Origin: CAVUMR01 sp963742715
GTDB taxonomy: Bacteria; Actinomycetota; Actinomycetes; Mycobacteriales; Micromonosporaceae
NCBI GenBank assembly: GCA_963742715.1
Contig: CAVUMR010000003.1
Coordinates: 806,001 to 870,000 of the forward strand
Direction: 5' to 3'
DNA length: 64,000 nt
The notes beneath the pieces are model-generated. The model was not told the DNA's origin, did no database searches, and saw only the letters and a list, made by a program, of their open reading frames with translations. Position numbers and translations under genes: made by a program. Positions 33,985 through 42,344 of this stretch are shown piece by piece (within the stretch, counting starts at the first letter, position 1; the number at the start of each line of letters is the position of its first letter).

Positions 33985-34808
33985 TGGCCGGTCTTGCTTC
34001 GCTGTACCTGAAATCGCTGCTGCGCGCGCGGTCGAAGTCCTGGCGTACCGAGGGCGCGGTCGACGCGCTGCCGGAACTGCGTACCGAGGCGCGGATCGAC
34101 CCCGAGCACCTGGCGAGATTCCGGGAGGTGTGCGGATTCCCCGCGGGTGACCGGCACCTGCCCGGGACGTACCCGCACGTCTTCGCGTTCCCGCTGTCGA
34201 TCGAGATCATGACCGGTACGGCGTTCCCGCTGCCGCTGCACACGGTCCTGCACCTGGGCAACTCGGTGGAGCAGCACCGGCCGGTACCGCAGACCGAGCC
34301 ACTGGACCTGCGGGTACGGGTCGCGGAGTTCCGCCGGCACCGGCGCGGCATCGAGTGCGACGTACGGGAAGAGGCGTACGTCGCCGGCGAACTGGTGTGG
34401 AGCGGCGTCAGTACGTACTTCTGGCGCCGGTCCCTGCCGGACGAGCCCGAGCGCGAGCACGCCGACGAGCCTGAGCTGGACCTGGACCGGCCACGGGAGC
34501 GGTGGACCGTACCGGCCGACACCGGCCGCCGCTACGCGGCGGTATCCGGCGACCGGAACCCGATCCACCTGCACCGGCTGCCGGCCCGGCTGATGGGCTT
34601 CCGTACCGCGATCGCGCACGGCATGTGGACCAAGTCGCGCAGTCTCGCCGCCCTGTCCGAGCGGCTGCCCGCGAACTACCGGTTCGAGGTGACTTTCCGC
34701 CGGCCGGTACCCCTGCCGTCCGAGGTTGTGTTCGCGGTGGAGGGTGACCGGTGCGCGGTGGCCGACCCGGAGTCCGGCCGCCGGTATCTGACCGGCTCGC
34801 TGGGCTGA
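33984..34808 (+). CDS. HtdX-like MaoC-family 3-hydroxyacyl dehydratase
   Basis: A 274-residue double hot-dog hydratase/dehydratase. The C-terminal half has the MaoC hydratase-2 signature AAVSGDRNPIHLH with catalytic Asp and His, followed by GFRTAIAHGMWT. The N-terminal hot-dog is degenerate, as in HtdX. ATG 33984 overlaps the FabG4 TGA by one base. Together the pair would run the hydration/reduction steps of an acyl-CoA cycle. Confidence 0.88.
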   Translation: MAGLASLYLKSLLRARSKSWRTEGAVDALPELRTEARIDPEHLARFREVCGFPAGDRHLPGTYPHVFAFPLSIEIMTGTAFPLPLHTVLHLGNSVEQHRPVPQTEPLDLRVRVAEFRRHRRGIECDVREEAYVAGELVWSGVSTYFWRRSLPDEPEREHADEPELDLDRPRERWTVPADTGRRYAAVSGDRNPIHLHRLPARLMGFRTAIAHGMWTKSRSLAALSERLPANYRFEVTFRRPVPLPSEVVFAVEGDRCAVADPESGRRYLTGSLG

Positions 34809-34830
34809 CCGCCGCCGGGGACGGTAACGC

Positions 34831-35514
34831 CTACCGGGCCACCGCGGTCGGGCCGGCGTCGGTCTGGGACGGGCGCCACACCGCGCCCTTGAGCAGATTG
34901 TCCAGCCCCATCCAGGCCACGTTCATCAGCCGGGCGGCGGTGGTCTCCGGCTGCTCGTCCGGGTAGTCCAGAGCCCAGTCGGCCAGCGCCTCACAGGCTC
35001 CCACCAGCGCGTACGCGATGGCGGACACGTCGACAGGGCTGGCCGGGCGGCTACCGCGGGTGCGTACGGCCAGGTCGATCAACCCCGACACCAGCGCGAC
35101 CAGGTGCTGCCGCATGGCCTCGACCTCACCGGCGAACGGCTGCCCGTGCGCCCGCGCCTGCTGGTGCAGCACCGCCCAGGCGTCCCGGTTCGCCGCGACC
35201 GTGGCGAAGAACGCGTGCAGCCCCGCCCACAGCTGCTGGTCGGGTTCGAGGCTGCGGTCGGTGCTGTCGACCACGGCCTGGATGAACCGCTGTACCTCCC
35301 GCTGGATGCAGCCGAGGAACAGCTCCTCTTTGCTGCGCAGGTAGAGGTACACCATCGGTTTGGAGATGCCCGCCACGGACGCGATCTCGTCCATGGACGC
35401 GCTGTGATAGCCCCGCCGGGCGAACACCGCGATGGCCGCATCGAGCATCTGCTGTTCGCGCACCGCGCGGGGCAACCGCTTGGGCTTGGGCCCTGCCGGC
35501 AGGTCGGGCGGCAC
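34831..35514 (-). CDS. TetR-family regulator of the fatty-acid locus
   Basis: A 227-residue TetR regulator. The N-terminal HTH is clear (AVFARRGYHSASMDEIASVA, then GISKPMVYLYLRSKEELF); the C-terminal all-helical domain probably binds an acyl-CoA ligand. GTG 35514 has no ribosome binding site but TACAAT seven bases upstream, so it is likely leaderless. Two tandem operator copies lie between it and the divergent SCP2 gene, and a third sits at fabG4; self-control plus control of the lipid genes is the natural inference. Confidence 0.88.
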   Translation of the reverse strand: MPPDLPAGPKPKRLPRAVREQQMLDAAIAVFARRGYHSASMDEIASVAGISKPMVYLYLRSKEELFLGCIQREVQRFIQAVVDSTDRSLEPDQQLWAGLHAFFATVAANRDAWAVLHQQARAHGQPFAGEVEAMRQHLVALVSGLIDLAVRTRGSRPASPVDVSAIAYALVGACEALADWALDYPDEQPETTAARLMNVAWMGLDNLLKGAVWRPSQTDAGPTAVAR

Positions 35515-35521
35515 GGTTGCG

Positions 35522-35527
35522 ATTGTA
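35522..35527 (-). promoter_or_regulatory. -10 box of the TetR gene
   Basis: TACAAT, seven bases before GTG 35514. The tandem operators begin 17 bases upstream, over the expected -35 region. Confidence 0.55.
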
Positions 35528-35544
35528 TCGGCGCTGGTCGTAAC

Positions 35545-35576
35545 CTGACTCGAAAGTAAACTTACTCCCGAGTAAG
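35545..35576. promoter_or_regulatory. TetR operator copies 2 and 3 (tandem)
   Basis: CTGACTCGAAAGTAAA (35545-35560; 13 of 16 match copy 1) directly abuts CTTACTCCCGAGTAAG (35561-35576; perfect palindromic arms). Both divergent promoters lie here. Confidence 0.7.
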
Positions 35577-35583
35577 GTCGGTT

Positions 35584-36042
35584 ATGCCCGAACTTGAGCT
35601 CACCCCCGCGGACATCGCCGGGATGGACCCGCAGGAGTTCGCCCGGCTGGTCGCGCAGACCCCCAAGCAGACGATCGCCGAGCTGATGGCCGGTGACCTG
35701 CGCCGGCCGATCCTGGACGAGGTGTTCGCGCAGATGGCCGGCCGGTACCAACCGGAGCGCGCCGGCGGCCTGACCGCGGTCATCCGGTGGCGCATCGGCG
35801 GTCGACCGGACGGCGGCGACGACGAGTACGAGCTGGACATCGCCGGCGACACCTGCACGCTGCGGGCACCGACCGACGCCGAACCGCGCCTCGTCATCGA
35901 GACCGACGGGGTCACGCTCCTCAGGCTCGCGTCCGGCAACGCGTCCGGACCGGCCCTGTTCATGACCCGCAAGCTGAAACTGCACGGCGACTTGGCGCTC
36001 GGCGCCGGGCTGACCCGGCTGTTCGACATCCCCAGGCCCTGA
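35584..36042 (+). CDS. SCP2 sterol-transfer-family protein
   Basis: A 152-residue single-domain SCP2-like protein expected to bind and carry acyl-CoA or sterol-type lipids. The C-terminal part is the SCP2 core (DIAGDTCTLRAPTDAEP, ALFMTRKLKLHGDLALGAGL); the N-terminal ~50 residues are helical (FARLVAQTPKQTIAELMAG). ATG 35584 begins just after the tandem operators with AAGG upstream. First gene of an SCP2-dehydrogenase-MCE-hydrolase-monooxygenase run. Confidence 0.85.
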   Translation: MPELELTPADIAGMDPQEFARLVAQTPKQTIAELMAGDLRRPILDEVFAQMAGRYQPERAGGLTAVIRWRIGGRPDGGDDEYELDIAGDTCTLRAPTDAEPRLVIETDGVTLLRLASGNASGPALFMTRKLKLHGDLALGAGLTRLFDIPRP

Positions 36043-36123
36043 CCCCGCGTCACCGCCACCGCTGACACCCGCCGACCCACACCGCGAACGGCGCCACGCC
36101 GCGCCGCATCCCGAGGAGCCCGA

Positions 36124-37335
36124 GTGACCTTTTCCGTCGAGTTGACCGAGGAGCAGCGCAACCTGCGCGACTGGGTGCACGGCTTCGCCGCCGACGTGGT
36201 CCGGCCGGCCGCGGCCGAGTGGGACGAGCGGGAGGAGACACCCTGGCCGATCATCCAGGAGGCGGCCAAGATCGGGTTGTACGGTTTCGAGTCGCTGGCC
36301 GAGTTGTACGCCGACCCGACCGGACTGTCCCTGCCGATCGCCAGCGAGGAACTGTTCTGGGGGGACGCCGGAATCGGGCTGTCGATCTTCGGTACCACTC
36401 TCGCGGTGGCCGGCATCTTCTCCGCCGGTACTCCCGAGCAGCTCGCCGAGTGGGTGCCGCAATGCTACGGCGACACCGCCGAGCCGAAGGTCGCGGCCTT
36501 CTGCGCCTCCGAGCCGGAGGCCGGTTCGGATGTGGCGGCCATGCGCAGCCGCGCCCGGTACGACGAAGCCACCGACGAGTGGGTCATCAACGGCCAGAAG
36601 GCGTGGATCACCAACGGTGGGATCGCCAACGTGCACGTGGTCATCGCCTCGGTCGAGCCGGAGCTCGGCTCGCGCGGGCAGGCCGCGTTCGTAGTGCCCC
36701 CCGGTACCGCCGGCATCTCCAGTCCCCGGAAGATCCGCAAGCACGGGCTGCGCGCGTCGCACACCGCGGACGTGTTCTTCGACGACGTACGCGTGCCGGG
36801 AAGTTGCCTGCTCGGCGGCAAGGAGAAGCTGGACGAGCGGCTGGCCCGGGCCCGGGAAGGAAGCAAGGCGCGCGGCCAGGCCGCGATGGGGACGTTCGAG
36901 CTGACCCGGCCCGGGGTCGGCGCGCAGGCGGTCGGGATCGCGCGGGCGGCGTACGAGTACGCGCTGGAGTACGCCAAGGAGCGGGTGGCGTTCGGCGAGC
37001 CGATCATCACCAAGCAGGCGATCGCGTTCACCCTCGCGGACGTGAAGATGGAGATCGACGCCGCCCGGCTGCTGGTTTGGCGGGCCGCCTGGATGGGGCG
37101 CAACGGCAAGACGTTCACCGCGGCCGAGGGCTCGATGTCGAAGCTGAAGGCCGGCGAGGTCGCGGTCTGGGCCACCGAGCGGGCCATTCAGATCCTCGGC
37201 GGCGCGGGTTACGACCGGGAGCACCCGGTGGAGCGCTGGCACCGTGACGCGAAGCTCTACACGATCTTCGAGGGAACGTCCGAAATCCAGCGATTGGTCA
37301 TTGCCCGGGCTATATCCGGCGTACAGATTCGGTAA
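36124..37335 (+). CDS. Acyl-CoA dehydrogenase (FadE-type)
   Basis: A 403-residue FAD-dependent acyl-CoA dehydrogenase of normal length. FAD/substrate signatures are AAFCASEPEAGSDVA and WITNGG; the C-terminus has the catalytic-Glu loop YTIFEGTSEIQRLVI and QILGGAGYDREHP. GTG 36124 has GAGGAG six bases upstream. It catalyses the first step of beta-oxidation of a CoA-activated substrate. Not the long FadE5 type that accompanies fabG4/htdX in mycobacteria. Confidence 0.92.
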   Translation: MTFSVELTEEQRNLRDWVHGFAADVVRPAAAEWDEREETPWPIIQEAAKIGLYGFESLAELYADPTGLSLPIASEELFWGDAGIGLSIFGTTLAVAGIFSAGTPEQLAEWVPQCYGDTAEPKVAAFCASEPEAGSDVAAMRSRARYDEATDEWVINGQKAWITNGGIANVHVVIASVEPELGSRGQAAFVVPPGTAGISSPRKIRKHGLRASHTADVFFDDVRVPGSCLLGGKEKLDERLARAREGSKARGQAAMGTFELTRPGVGAQAVGIARAAYEYALEYAKERVAFGEPIITKQAIAFTLADVKMEIDAARLLVWRAAWMGRNGKTFTAAEGSMSKLKAGEVAVWATERAIQILGGAGYDREHPVERWHRDAKLYTIFEGTSEIQRLVIARAISGVQIR

Positions 37336-37370
37336 GACTGCTCGCAGCCGCACCGTGCGAGGAGGGTCCC

Positions 37371-38759
37371 ATGCCCGCAGCCGCGCTCCCGGAGTCGGCC
37401 ACCCGCACCACCGTGTGGCCCGCCCAGCAGCCGTGGGGACCGGCCGGCCGCCGGCTGCTCGGCCTCGGGTTCGTCGTACTGCTGCTCGCGATGGTCGCGC
37501 TGTCCGTGGCGGTGTACCAGAAGCGGTTCACTCCCGCGGTGTGGGTCACCGTCCGGGCCGACCGCACCGGTCTGCAGCTCGAACAGCGGGCCGATGTGAA
37601 GCTGCGCGGGGTGCTGGTCGGCGAGGTACGTGACGTCGCCGCGAACGGGCAGGTCGCGACGCTGCGGGTGGCGCTCGACCCGGACCTGGTCGGACAGGTA
37701 CCGGCCGGCGTCAGCGCGCGGATGCTGCCCAAGTCGCTGCTCGGCGAGAAGTACGTCGACCTGGTGCCGCCGGCGCACCCGACCGGGCGGGCGATCGCGG
37801 CCGGCGCGGTGATCCAGCAGGATCGCGCGGCCGCCTCGATCGAGCTGGAGAAGGTGCTCGACGAGCTGATGCCGCTGCTGTCCGCGATCCGGCCGGACCA
37901 GCTCTCCGCGACGCTGACCGCGCTGGCCACCGCGCTGGAGGGGCGCGGCGAGCGGCTCGGCCAGACCCTCGACACCCTCGACGGGTACCTCAAAGCGATG
38001 AACCAGCAGCTACCGACGCTGCGGGAGGACATCCGCCGGCTCGGTGACGTGCTCCGGCGCTACGACGCGGCGATGCCGGACCTGCTCACGATCCTGCGCG
38101 AGTCGGTGGTACCGGCCAACACGATCACCGAGCAGCGCGACAACCTCACCGCGTTCTTCGCCGACACCTCGGACTTCGCCGACACCGGTACCGCGTTCCT
38201 GGACAAGCACGGCGCGCGGCTCATCCAGTTGGGCCAGGTGAGCCGACCGCTGCTGTCCGTACTGGCCGCGTACGCCCCGGAGTACCCCTGCTTCACGGCC
38301 GGGCTGGTCAAGCTACAGCCGAACATCGAGGGTGCGTTCACCACCGGGCGGCTGCACATCACGCTGGAGATCACCCGCGACTCCGGGAAGTTCCAGCGCG
38401 GCGACGAGCCGGCGTACATCGCGAAGAGCGGCCCGTTCTGCGCACTGTTGCCGGACGGGCCACCGGCGCCCGCGCCGGAGTACCGGATTCCGGACGGCTA
38501 CAACCACGACACCCCGCACGGACCGCTGGACTCCCTGCCGCTGGACGTCATCCCGGGGCCGTCGCCGACCGACCAGAACCGGCCACTGTCGGCCAACCTG
38601 ATGACCGCGACCATGGGGTACGCCGGTACCGCCGAGGAACAGTCCCTGATCTCGCCGCTGGTGGCCGCGGCGAGTGGCCGCAACGTGACCGAGATCGGCG
38701 ACCTGGCGACCCTGCTGTGGGGTCCGCTGCTGCGTGGAGCCGTCGTCGATGCCCGATAG
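37371..38759 (+). CDS. Orphan MCE-family lipid-transport protein
   Basis: A 462-residue MCE (MlaD-like) protein: cytoplasmic N-terminus, one helix (LGLGFVVLLLAMVALSVAVY, about residues 30-50), the MCE domain (VTVRADRTGLQLEQRADVK, GVLVGEVRDV, KSLLGEKYVDLVPP), a helical region (LEKVLDELMPLL onward) and a Pro-rich tail. Actinobacterial MCE importers usually come as yrbEAB plus six mce genes; here there is a single one and no YrbE/Mlk-like gene. It could be a lone substrate-binding subunit using a permease encoded elsewhere. ATG 37371 has GAGGAGGG. Confidence 0.85.
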   Translation: MPAAALPESATRTTVWPAQQPWGPAGRRLLGLGFVVLLLAMVALSVAVYQKRFTPAVWVTVRADRTGLQLEQRADVKLRGVLVGEVRDVAANGQVATLRVALDPDLVGQVPAGVSARMLPKSLLGEKYVDLVPPAHPTGRAIAAGAVIQQDRAAASIELEKVLDELMPLLSAIRPDQLSATLTALATALEGRGERLGQTLDTLDGYLKAMNQQLPTLREDIRRLGDVLRRYDAAMPDLLTILRESVVPANTITEQRDNLTAFFADTSDFADTGTAFLDKHGARLIQLGQVSRPLLSVLAAYAPEYPCFTAGLVKLQPNIEGAFTTGRLHITLEITRDSGKFQRGDEPAYIAKSGPFCALLPDGPPAPAPEYRIPDGYNHDTPHGPLDSLPLDVIPGPSPTDQNRPLSANLMTATMGYAGTAEEQSLISPLVAAASGRNVTEIGDLATLLWGPLLRGAVVDAR

Positions 38760-39873
38760 CGCGATGCCGGATAGTGGGGCGGTGTCCAGCGACGAAGCGG
38801 TGCCCAGCACGCAGGCGTGGGTCGACACCGACGACGGGGTGCGGCTCTACGCGGAGGTGACCGAGCCAGCGGGCGCCGAATCAAGCGGCCCGCACGACCA
38901 GGCGGCCGACGGCCGCGACGCCGTCACGGTGGTGCTCAGCCACGGCTGGACGATCTCCCGACTGGCCTGGTCGGAGGTCGCCGACCGGCTGGCCGTGCAG
39001 TCCGCGGCCCGGCCGGCGGCCCGACCGGCCTCAGCCCGTCCGGCCTCAGCCCGACCAGCCGAAACGGCGGCCCACCGGCTGCGGGTGATCAGGTACGACC
39101 AGCGCGGCCACGGCCGGTCGACCCAGTGCCCGGACGAACCGGCGACCATGGCCCGGCTCGGCCGGGATCTCGGTCAGGTAGTACGCGAACTCGCGCCGAC
39201 CGGTCCGGTGGTACTGGCCGGTCACTCGATGGGCGGCATCAGCATCATGGCGTTCGCCGCCGAGGAGCCGGAGTACTTCGCCGAGCGGGTGGCCGGCGTC
39301 GCGCTGGTCGCCACCTCCGCGGGTGAGCCGCCGGCCACCGCCGCCGCGGCCACGAGTCGACGCGACGGCAGGCCGTCCTGGATCAGCGGCCGGTCGATGC
39401 GCTGGCTGATGGCCGCCGGCACCCGCTGGCCGGTCGGCGTCGACCGGCTCCGCCGGCTGCTACCGCCGCCACGCGCGCGGGCGCACTGGTCGCTGGCGCA
39501 GAAGATGCTGTACGGGCCGTCCGCCCCGGTCGCCACCGTGGTCACCGGTACCGAGCTGCTCGCCGCGACCCCGATGCGCACGATCACGGCCTTCTATCCG
39601 CCGCTGGTGGCGCTCGACCAGTTCGCGGCTCTCGAGCGGCTCACCGGCGTACCCGTGACGATCCTGGTCGGAGAACGGGACCGGCTCACCCCGCCGCGGC
39701 ACAGCCGGGCGCTGGCCGAGGCGATCCCGCAGGCCCGGCTGGTGGTGCTGCCCGACCACGGCCACATGCTGCCGCTGGAGTGTCCGGACGAGGTGACCAC
39801 GGAACTGATGCGCCTGGTCGAGCAGGCCGGTGACGATGACAGCGCGCCCGGCACCAACAGGGAGGTCGAGTAG
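38749..39873 (+). CDS. Alpha/beta-fold hydrolase
   Basis: A 374-residue alpha/beta hydrolase. Motifs: VLSHGWTISR (oxyanion loop), YDQRGHGRS, nucleophile elbow LAGHSMGGI, acid in LVGERDRL, and DHGHMLPLE with the base. An Ala-Arg-Pro/Ser repeat (about residues 85-105) comes from short DNA repeats. ATG 38749 overlaps the MCE stop and has GTGGAG upstream. Between an MCE protein and a BVMO it may cleave an ester made by the monooxygenase, a usual partnership, but this is inference. Confidence 0.85.
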   Translation: MPDSAMPDSGAVSSDEAVPSTQAWVDTDDGVRLYAEVTEPAGAESSGPHDQAADGRDAVTVVLSHGWTISRLAWSEVADRLAVQSAARPAARPASARPASARPAETAAHRLRVIRYDQRGHGRSTQCPDEPATMARLGRDLGQVVRELAPTGPVVLAGHSMGGISIMAFAAEEPEYFAERVAGVALVATSAGEPPATAAAATSRRDGRPSWISGRSMRWLMAAGTRWPVGVDRLRRLLPPPRARAHWSLAQKMLYGPSAPVATVVTGTELLAATPMRTITAFYPPLVALDQFAALERLTGVPVTILVGERDRLTPPRHSRALAEAIPQARLVVLPDHGHMLPLECPDEVTTELMRLVEQAGDDDSAPGTNREVE

Positions 39874-41333
39874 TGGAGGCACCACCGGCCGTCGTGATCG
39901 TCGGTACCGGCTTCGCCGGATTGGGCATGGCGATCCGACTCAGGCAGTCCGGGTTCGACGACTTCGTGATCCTGGAGAAGGCCGACGACGTCGGCGGTAC
40001 CTGGCGGGACAACACGTACCCGGGCTGCGCCTGTGACATCCCGTCGGTGCTGTACTCCTTCTCGTTCGAGCAGAACCGGCAGTGGAGCCGCAGCTACCCG
40101 GAGCAGCAGGAGATCTGGGACTACCTGCGCCGGTGTACCGACAAGTACGGGATTCGCGGGCACATCCGGTTCGGCGTGGAGTTCCTCGGCGCCTCGTACG
40201 ACGACGAGACGAGCCGGTGGCGGGTCGACACCAGCACCGGGCCGGTGACCACGACCGCGCTGGTACTGGGCGTCGGCGCGCTGCACAAGCCGGCGTTCCC
40301 GAACCTGGACGGGTTGTCCGACTTCACCGGTCCGGTCTTCCACTCCGCGCAGTGGCGGCACGACGTCGACCTGACCGGCAAGCGGGTGGCCGTGGTCGGT
40401 ACCGGTGCCAGCGCGGTGCAGTTCCTTCCGCGCATCGCGCCCGCGGCGGGGCAACTCGACCTGTACCAGCGCACTCCCCCGTGGGTGATCCCGAAGGGCG
40501 ACCGGCCGATCTCCGCGCTGCGGCGTCGGCTGTACCGGATTCCCGGCGCGCAGCGGCTGGCCCGCAACCTGACGTTCTGGTCACTGGACGGGCGGGCGGC
40601 CGCCTTCAGTGGTCACTCGTGGCTGATGGCGCCGGCACAGGCGATCGCCCGGCGACACCTGCGGCGCCAGGTCCCCGACCCGGAACTGCGCCGGAAGCTG
40701 ACCCCGCAGTACGCCATGGGGTGCAAGCGGATCCTCCCCTCCAACGACTTCTATCCGGCGCTGACCAGGCCGAACGTGGACGTGGTGACCGATCCGATCA
40801 CGCGCGTGGGCGCGCGTGGCGTCCTCACCGCGGACGGCACCGAACGGCCGGCCGACGTGCTGATCCTCGGTACCGGCTTCCAGGTGGTGAACGGGTTCGA
40901 CCACCTCGCCATCGCCGGTCGCGACGGCCGCAAGCTCTCCGACGCGTGGCCGGACGGCCCCGAGGCGTACCTCGGAATCACGGTCGCCGGCTTCCCGAAC
41001 ATGTTCCTGCTGGTCGGGCCGAACACCGGGCTCGGGCACAACTCGATGGTGTTCATGATCGAGGCGCAGATCCGGTACGTGGCGCAGTGCCTGCGGCTGC
41101 TCGACTCGGCCGGCGCGCTCGAGGTGCGGCCGGAGGTTCAGGAGCGGTTCAACGCCCGCGCGCAGGCGAAACTCAAGCGCTCGGTGTGGAGCGTGGGCGG
41201 CTGCCGCAGCTGGTACATCGGGCCGAACGGCCGGAACACCTCGCTGTGGCCGGGGGCCGCGATCAGTTACTGGCGCCGTACCAGGCGGGCGGATCCGGCC
41301 GACTTCGCGCTGCACGGGCGTACCACCCGATAG
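39873..41333 (+). CDS. Baeyer-Villiger-type flavin monooxygenase
   Basis: A 486-residue FAD/NADPH class B flavoprotein monooxygenase. Seen: FAD loop GTGFAGLGMA, DVGGTWRDNTYPG, the BVMO/FMO fingerprint FTGPVFHSAQWRHD, and NADPH loop VVGTGASAVQ. It inserts oxygen next to a ketone to give an ester or lactone. GTG 39873 overlaps the hydrolase stop by one base. The ketone may be a steroid or aliphatic compound; unproven. Confidence 0.88.
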   Translation: MEAPPAVVIVGTGFAGLGMAIRLRQSGFDDFVILEKADDVGGTWRDNTYPGCACDIPSVLYSFSFEQNRQWSRSYPEQQEIWDYLRRCTDKYGIRGHIRFGVEFLGASYDDETSRWRVDTSTGPVTTTALVLGVGALHKPAFPNLDGLSDFTGPVFHSAQWRHDVDLTGKRVAVVGTGASAVQFLPRIAPAAGQLDLYQRTPPWVIPKGDRPISALRRRLYRIPGAQRLARNLTFWSLDGRAAAFSGHSWLMAPAQAIARRHLRRQVPDPELRRKLTPQYAMGCKRILPSNDFYPALTRPNVDVVTDPITRVGARGVLTADGTERPADVLILGTGFQVVNGFDHLAIAGRDGRKLSDAWPDGPEAYLGITVAGFPNMFLLVGPNTGLGHNSMVFMIEAQIRYVAQCLRLLDSAGALEVRPEVQERFNARAQAKLKRSVWSVGGCRSWYIGPNGRNTSLWPGAAISYWRRTRRADPADFALHGRTTR

Positions 41334-41398
41334 CCGGCACGGCTGGTCCGCCGGCTGACGCCCCCCGGAACAGGGCTCACGGCTGCGTCACTCGTGTG

Positions 41399-41422
41399 CG
41401 TATACTCGGCCGCGGATATACG
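41399..41422. promoter_or_regulatory. Candidate PadR operator
   Basis: CGTATA at 41399-41404 is mirrored by TATACG at 41417-41422 over 12 bases, about 100 bp before the PadR start. It is AT-rich against its surroundings and may also hold the promoter. Confidence 0.45.
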
Positions 41423-41455
41423 ATCGCGAGTGCCGGGCTGTGTTCCTCGAACGGC

Positions 41456-41502
41456 GAGCACTCCCACAAAGGAGCACTCCCACAAGGGAGCACTCCCACA
41501 AC
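41456..41502. repeat. Three 16-bp tandem repeats in the PadR leader
   Basis: GAGCACTCCCACAA occurs at 41456, 41472 and 41488 with an exact 16-bp period, ending about 18 bases before the PadR start and just before its GGAGG site. A related CACTCC pair recurs near 42273-42310. Possible regulator half-sites. Confidence 0.65.
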
Positions 41503-41520
41503 GCGCGCCGGAGGTGACCG

Positions 41521-42291
41521 ATGGCCACGCGCCGACCACTGACCAACCCCCTCGCGCTCGCTGTGCTGGTCAGCCTGTACGAGCGCCCGATGCACCCCTA
41601 TGAGCTCGCCTCCACGCTGCGGGAACGCGGCAAGGACAGCAGCATAAAGATCAACTGGGGCAGCCTGTACACGGTCGTGCGGAATCTGGAGAAGCACGGC
41701 CTGGTCGAGCCGGCCGAGACGACCCGCCAGGGCAAGCGGCCGGAGCGCACCACGTACCGGATCACCGAGGCCGGCACGGCCGAGATGACCGACTGGATGC
41801 GCGAGCTGCTGGGCTTCCCCAACAAGGAGTACTCGCTGTACGAGGCGGCCCTGTCGCTGCTCGGCGTGATCAGTCCGGACGAGACGATGGTGCTGCTGGA
41901 GCAGCGGCTCCGCCGGCTCGATGTCCAGCTGGCCGGCGGCCGGGCGATGCTCGAGGAGGGCCGCCGCACCCTGCCCCGGCTGTTCCTGCTCGAGGTCGAG
42001 TACGAGCTGGCCATGCGCTCCGCCGAGGCGGAGTGGACCCGAGCCCTGCTCGCCGACCTGACCAGCGGGACCTTTCCCGGGCTGGCCGAATGGCGGAAGT
42101 ACCACGAGGCCGGCTCGCCGCCGGCCGGCTGGACCGCGGAGAAGGAGGCGCCGGCCGAGCCCACCCCGGACTCATCAAGCGACCCCGGTGGGGTGCGGCA
42201 ACACCACCACCGGGGTCGTGAACCTCGCACCGATCCCCACCCGGTTCCCCGGATGACGACCCGACGCACGAGGCGGCACTCCCAACCCTAG
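41521..42291 (+). CDS. PadR-family transcriptional regulator
   Basis: A 256-residue PadR regulator. The N-terminal winged helix contains PLALAVLVSLYERPMHPYEL and INWGSLYTVVRNLEKHGLV; a Vir_C-like helical dimerisation domain follows. The last ~60 residues are a low-complexity His/Arg/Pro tail absent from typical PadR proteins. ATG 41521 has GGAGGTGACCG. It precedes a drug-type ABC exporter and probably represses it, as PadR/LmrR regulators commonly do. Confidence 0.9.
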   Translation: MATRRPLTNPLALAVLVSLYERPMHPYELASTLRERGKDSSIKINWGSLYTVVRNLEKHGLVEPAETTRQGKRPERTTYRITEAGTAEMTDWMRELLGFPNKEYSLYEAALSLLGVISPDETMVLLEQRLRRLDVQLAGGRAMLEEGRRTLPRLFLLEVEYELAMRSAEAEWTRALLADLTSGTFPGLAEWRKYHEAGSPPAGWTAEKEAPAEPTPDSSSDPGGVRQHHHRGREPRTDPHPVPRMTTRRTRRHSQP

Positions 42292-42344
42292 TCGGGAAGC
42301 ACTCCGGGACCGGTCCAGCACGACCGCACCCGCCCGGAGGAACG

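Noticed and set aside
34831..37353. An 840-residue minus-strand frame running through the SCP2 and acyl-CoA dehydrogenase genes
   Set aside because: Only its last ~227 residues are TetR-like; the rest is the antisense shadow of two clear genes. Start moved to GTG 35514.
41456..41502. Short CRISPR-like array
   Set aside because: Repeats are contiguous with no spacers and there are no cas genes; it is a plain tandem repeat.
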